Shown: positions 60,894 through 64,000 of the stretch, piece by piece
Layout: each line of letters starts with the position of its first letter
Numbering within the stretch: the stretch's first letter is position 1
DNA from: JACPFV01 sp038043245
GTDB lineage: Bacteria; Pseudomonadota; Gammaproteobacteria; Nevskiales; Nevskiaceae
Length of the DNA: 64,000 nucleotides
Direction of reading: 5' to 3'
Assembly: GCA_038043245.1 (NCBI GenBank)
Contig: JBBTCH010000010.1
Coordinates: 1-64,000, forward strand
Translations under genes and position numbers: made by a program
The notes under the pieces: generated by a model
The model's database searches: none
What the model was told of the DNA's origin: nothing
Seen by the model: the letters and a program-made list of their open reading frames with translations, nothing else

Positions 60894-63340
60894 CACACCA
60901 CCAGGTTGACCAGCTTGCCCGGCACCACGATTTTCTTCTTCAAGGTCTGTCCCACGATGAATTTCTGAACATTGGCATCCGCCAACGCTGCGGCGATCAC
61001 TGCGTCGGTGTCCGCTCCGGCCGCCACCTGAACCTGCCCGCGCAGCTTGCCATTGACCTGCACCACCAGCGTCATCGTATCGGCGGCCAGGGCGTCGCTG
61101 TCGGCCTGTGGCCAACGCGCGTCAATCACCGGCGTGGCGTGGCCCAGCGCGCTCCACAGTTCGTGACAGACATGCGGCGTGATCGGCGCCAGCACCGCCA
61201 CCAGCGCCTCCAGCGATTCGCGCATCACCGCGCGGCCGTTGGACGTGACGTCCTCGAACTTGTAGAGCGCATTGACCAGTTCCATCGCTGCGGCGATGGC
61301 GGTGTTGTAGCTGAGGCGGCGGCCAAAATCGTCGCCGACCTTTTTCAGCGTCTCGTGCAGTTTGCGGCGCAGGTCTTTCTGCGGTTCGGTCAGCGTGGAC
61401 TTGTCCAGCGCGGGTGCTGCCGTCTGTCCGTGCTGATGCACCAGTTTCCACAAGCGTTTGAGGAATCGCGTGCCGCCCTCGATGCCGGCGTCGCTCCACT
61501 CCAGCGTCTGTTCCGGCGGCGAGGCGAACATCATGAACAGGCGCACGGCGTCGGCGCCATGCGCGGAGATGATCGCTTCCGGGTCCACCGTATTGCCCTT
61601 GGACTTGGACATCTTGCTGCCGTCTTTCAGCACCATGCCCTGCGACAGCAGCCGCGTGAACGGCTCGTCCACCTTCGACAGCCCGCAGTCGCGCATCGCC
61701 TTCTGGAAGAAGCGCGCGTACAGCAGATGCAAAATCGCGTGCTCGATACCGCCGATGTACTGATCCACCGGCATCCAGTACGCGGATCGCTCATCGAGCA
61801 TTTTCTGCGACTGGTCAACACAGGCGAAACGCGCGTAGTACCAGGACGAATCCACGAAGGTGTCGAAGGTGTCGGTCTCGCGCCGCGCCGGCTTGCCGCA
61901 GGTCGGGCAGGTACATTCGGTGAACACCTTGTGTTTGTTCAGCGGGTTGCCGGAACCGTCCGGCTTGAGATCTTCCGGCAACACCACTGGCAACTGGCTT
62001 TCAGGCACCGGCAGCGAACCACAGGATTCGCAGTAGATGAAGGGGATCGGACAACCCCAGTAACGCTGGCGCGAAACACCCCAGTCGCGCAACCGGTAGT
62101 TGACGCGCACGCGCCCTGCGTTCTTTTTTCCCAATGCCGCAGCAAGCGCATCAAAGGCTTGGCCGTAATCGAGGCCGTCGAATTCGGCCGAGTTGCAGCA
62201 AACGCCTTTCTCGACATACGCCGCTTCGCGAATGTCGCCGGGCTGGTCGCGCGCGGGACCGATCACCGCTTTCATCGGCAACCCATAAGCGCGCGCGAAT
62301 TCCCAGTCGCGCTGGTCGTGCGCTGGCACCGCCATCACCGCGCCGGTGCCATAACCCATCAGTACGAAATTCGCCGCCCACACCGGAATCTTTTCACCGG
62401 TCAGCGGGTGAATCACATGGATGCCCAGCGGCACACCGCGTTTCTCCTGCGTTTCGAGCGTCGCCTCGGCAACGCCTGATTTATTGGCTTCTTCCACGAA
62501 AGCGGCGACTTTCGCGTCGCGCTTGGCCACTTCCAGCGCCAGCGGGTGCTGGGCAGCGACACTGACAAAAGTGACGCCGAACAAGGTGTCCGGGCGCGTC
62601 GTGAACACCGTCAGTTTTTCAGTGTGTCCTTCAACCGCGAAATCCACTTCGAGTCCGCGCGATTTGCCGATCCAGTTTTCCTGCATCGTGCGCACGGCTT
62701 CAGGCCAATGCGGCAATTTCTGCAGATCAGCCAACAGTTCGTCAGCGTACGAAGTGATCTTCAGGAACCATTGCGGCACCTCGCGCTGCTCGACGATGGC
62801 ACCGGAACGCCAGCCACGGCCGTCAATCACTTGCTCGTTGGCCAGCACAGTCTGGTCCACCGGATCCCAGTTGACGCGCGAGCTGCGACGTTCGACCAGA
62901 CCTTTCTTGTAAAGCTGGATGAAAAACCACTGCTGCCAGCGGTAGTACTGCGGCGTGCAGGTGGCGAGACTGCGGCTCCAGTCGTAGGCCAGCCCGAGGC
63001 GCTGCATCTGCGCGCGCATGGTGTCCATGTTGGCGTACGTCCACGCCGCCGGCGCGACACCGGACTTGATCGCCGCGTTCTCTGCTGGCAGGCCGAAGGC
63101 GTCGAACCCCATTGGCTGCAACACGTTCTTGCCGAGCATGCGCTGGTAGCGCGCAATCACGTCGCCGATGGTGTAGTTGCGCACATGGCCCATGTGCAAG
63201 CGCCCGCTAGGATACGGGAACATGCATAGACAGAAATATTTTTCGCGTGCAGCGTCTTCGACCGCACGAAACGAATCGTGCTGTCGCCAAAAATCCTGCG
63301 CGGCCCGCTCGACGTCGGCGGGTTGGTAGTTTTCCTGCAT
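60893..63340 (-). CDS. leuS: Leucyl-tRNA synthetase
   Basis: The 815-residue class I synthetase has the HIGH-type motif in PYPSGRLHMGHVRNYTIGD (residues 43-61), the editing domain with TTRPDTLFGVTFV, the KMSKS loop in DGSKMSKSKGNTV and a C-terminal anticodon-binding part ending KKKIVVPGKLVNLVV. The ATG at 63340 (MQENYQPADVERA) matches the E. coli start MQEQYRPEE. The frame is open further upstream but without support. It is the first gene of leuS-lptE-ferredoxin. Confidence 0.98.
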   Translation of the reverse strand: MQENYQPADVERAAQDFWRQHDSFRAVEDAAREKYFCLCMFPYPSGRLHMGHVRNYTIGDVIARYQRMLGKNVLQPMGFDAFGLPAENAAIKSGVAPAAWTYANMDTMRAQMQRLGLAYDWSRSLATCTPQYYRWQQWFFIQLYKKGLVERRSSRVNWDPVDQTVLANEQVIDGRGWRSGAIVEQREVPQWFLKITSYADELLADLQKLPHWPEAVRTMQENWIGKSRGLEVDFAVEGHTEKLTVFTTRPDTLFGVTFVSVAAQHPLALEVAKRDAKVAAFVEEANKSGVAEATLETQEKRGVPLGIHVIHPLTGEKIPVWAANFVLMGYGTGAVMAVPAHDQRDWEFARAYGLPMKAVIGPARDQPGDIREAAYVEKGVCCNSAEFDGLDYGQAFDALAAALGKKNAGRVRVNYRLRDWGVSRQRYWGCPIPFIYCESCGSLPVPESQLPVVLPEDLKPDGSGNPLNKHKVFTECTCPTCGKPARRETDTFDTFVDSSWYYARFACVDQSQKMLDERSAYWMPVDQYIGGIEHAILHLLYARFFQKAMRDCGLSKVDEPFTRLLSQGMVLKDGSKMSKSKGNTVDPEAIISAHGADAVRLFMMFASPPEQTLEWSDAGIEGGTRFLKRLWKLVHQHGQTAAPALDKSTLTEPQKDLRRKLHETLKKVGDDFGRRLSYNTAIAAAMELVNALYKFEDVTSNGRAVMRESLEALVAVLAPITPHVCHELWSALGHATPVIDARWPQADSDALAADTMTLVVQVNGKLRGQVQVAAGADTDAVIAAALADANVQKFIVGQTLKKKIVVPGKLVNLVV

Positions 63341-63485
63341 GGGAGTCTTAGAAAAGTCTGTGGCCGGCATTTTAGCGGGCACCCGCTTGGACCGTTTTAG
63401 CCACCAACTGGCTGTGGTTGAAACCACTAGTAGTACATTTTTAGAATGGCTCTAGCTGCCCACAAATGCCTTCAAACGAGAAAAT
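63341..63485. other. Promoter-side gap of leuS
   Basis: The 145 bases between leuS and the small unknown gene are less GC-rich than the surroundings and hold no convincing gene. I could not assign a promoter with confidence. Confidence 0.5.
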
Positions 63486-63812
63486 TCAGACATCAGCCTT
63501 ACCGGCCCCGGCAACAGTGGCGAGCGGTGTACCGAGCAGATGCCGGCTAACCGACTCAATCTCGTCAGTAGGTATTGCTCGCTCGGACAGACCGCTCCGC
63601 ACCAGCGACACGAGTTGCGCTTTCTTGTAGAAATTGAGTTTGTGCGTTCGTTCGAACGTCACAGCGTCTTGCATCAGCTTGTCGATCCGTTTCGCGATCT
63701 GGGCCGGCTTGTCGCCACGCGCCGCCCCGCTCGACCGGATGCGGCAGAGATCCTCCACAAAGCGTGCAGCGAAAACCTTGACCTCAGTGAGGTCGAACCA
63801 TGGAATCATCAT
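63486..63812 (-). CDS. Small protein of unknown function
   Basis: The 108-residue product is soluble and mixed in charge, with a helical middle section (AARGDKPAQIAKRIDKLMQD) and no cysteine pairs or signal. I do not recognise the family. A 60-base stretch I counted (63601-63660) has 48% GC, lower than the neighbours, so the gene may be acquired. Two ATG codons (63812, 63809) compete for the start. Confidence 0.55.
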   Translation of the reverse strand: MMIPWFDLTEVKVFAARFVEDLCRIRSSGAARGDKPAQIAKRIDKLMQDAVTFERTHKLNFYKKAQLVSLVRSGLSERAIPTDEIESVSRHLLGTPLATVAGAGKADV

Positions 63813-63887
63813 CCGCCACTCCGATTGAGTACGGCGCTTTCCGCGCGGTATGGGCTAGCATACGGCGTCAACAATGCCTCGCGCACC

Positions 63888-64000
63888 ATGAAATCGCTAC
63901 TTCGATTGCTGACAGGTCGTACCGGCGCTCCGGCTGCGACCGCCTCACTGGCCGCTACTGCCGATCCGCAAATTAACGAACTCATCGTCGCCGGCCAACG
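63888..64000 (+). CDS. Start of a gene cut by the window edge
   Basis: An ATG at 63888 opens a frame that continues to the end of the window (37 full codons). The product begins MKSLLRLLTGRTGAPAATAS. It is too short to identify, and no strong ribosome site is seen. Confidence 0.45.
   Translation, partial: MKSLLRLLTGRTGAPAATASLAATADPQINELIVAGQ

Overview
This window looks like chromosomal DNA of a high-GC gammaproteobacterium, probably on the Xanthomonadales/Nevskiales/Steroidobacterales side. The evidence is the order yggS divergent from pilT-pilU, rplM-rpsI, single-chain PurL beside mltF, leuS-lptE, and abundant secreted S46 and M4 peptidases. The genus cannot be fixed from the sequence alone. 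Coding density is high, many genes overlap by 1-4 bases, and most of the window is core chromosome with a few accessory spots.

Layout. 1-6071: a PKHD-type hydroxylase, an orphan Panacea (SocA-like) protein, an isoaspartyl peptidase, and a rightward cluster of Na+/solute symporter, lipoprotein lipase, small membrane protein and CxxC AhpD-like protein. 6074-10791: rpiA-yggS facing a run of three PilT-family retraction ATPases. 10825-14652: a proline/alanine-rich lipoprotein, rplM-rpsI, tRNA-Gln(CUG) with a duplicated 3' end, and a DUF1631-like protein. 14752-29477 (14.7 kb, all on the minus strand): an M4 metallopeptidase followed by four tandem paralogous Asp-box beta-propeller proteins. All five carry a Sec signal and a related C-terminal tail (Gly-rich lead, hydrophobic segment with a G-x-x-[SGT]-P core, basic end). 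This is the most unusual part of the window.

29723-38573: a CheY-like protein with a helical tail, a saccharopine-dehydrogenase-like reductase, DUF1499 and DUF2845 proteins, then a tightly packed rightward operon of a DsbD-family reductase, a thioredoxin-like protein and a MacAB-type efflux system. 38724-45722: an OmpA/Pal-like protein, a Leu/Val-type dehydrogenase, a large transglutaminase/DUF2126 protein, two related His-rich exported proteins and an AI-2E family permease. 45818-48523: a thiolase, a propeller lipoprotein and cytochrome b561.

48755-49633 is a low-GC orphan TIR-domain protein of the CAP12/Pycsar-effector type, a likely anti-phage effector. 49694-53401 holds an S46 peptidase and three methionine sulfoxide reductases: Tat-exported MsrB, Sec-exported MsrA and cytoplasmic free-Met-R-SO reductase. 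53498-63340 is core: purL with an MBL hydrolase and DUF1820, tRNA-Ser(CGA), mltF, and leuS-lptE-ferredoxin. The last 660 bases hold a small unknown gene and the start of a gene cut by the window edge.

Short dispersed palindromic repeats of at least three kinds occur between genes. I saw no CRISPR array, rRNA, insertion sequence or recombinase gene.
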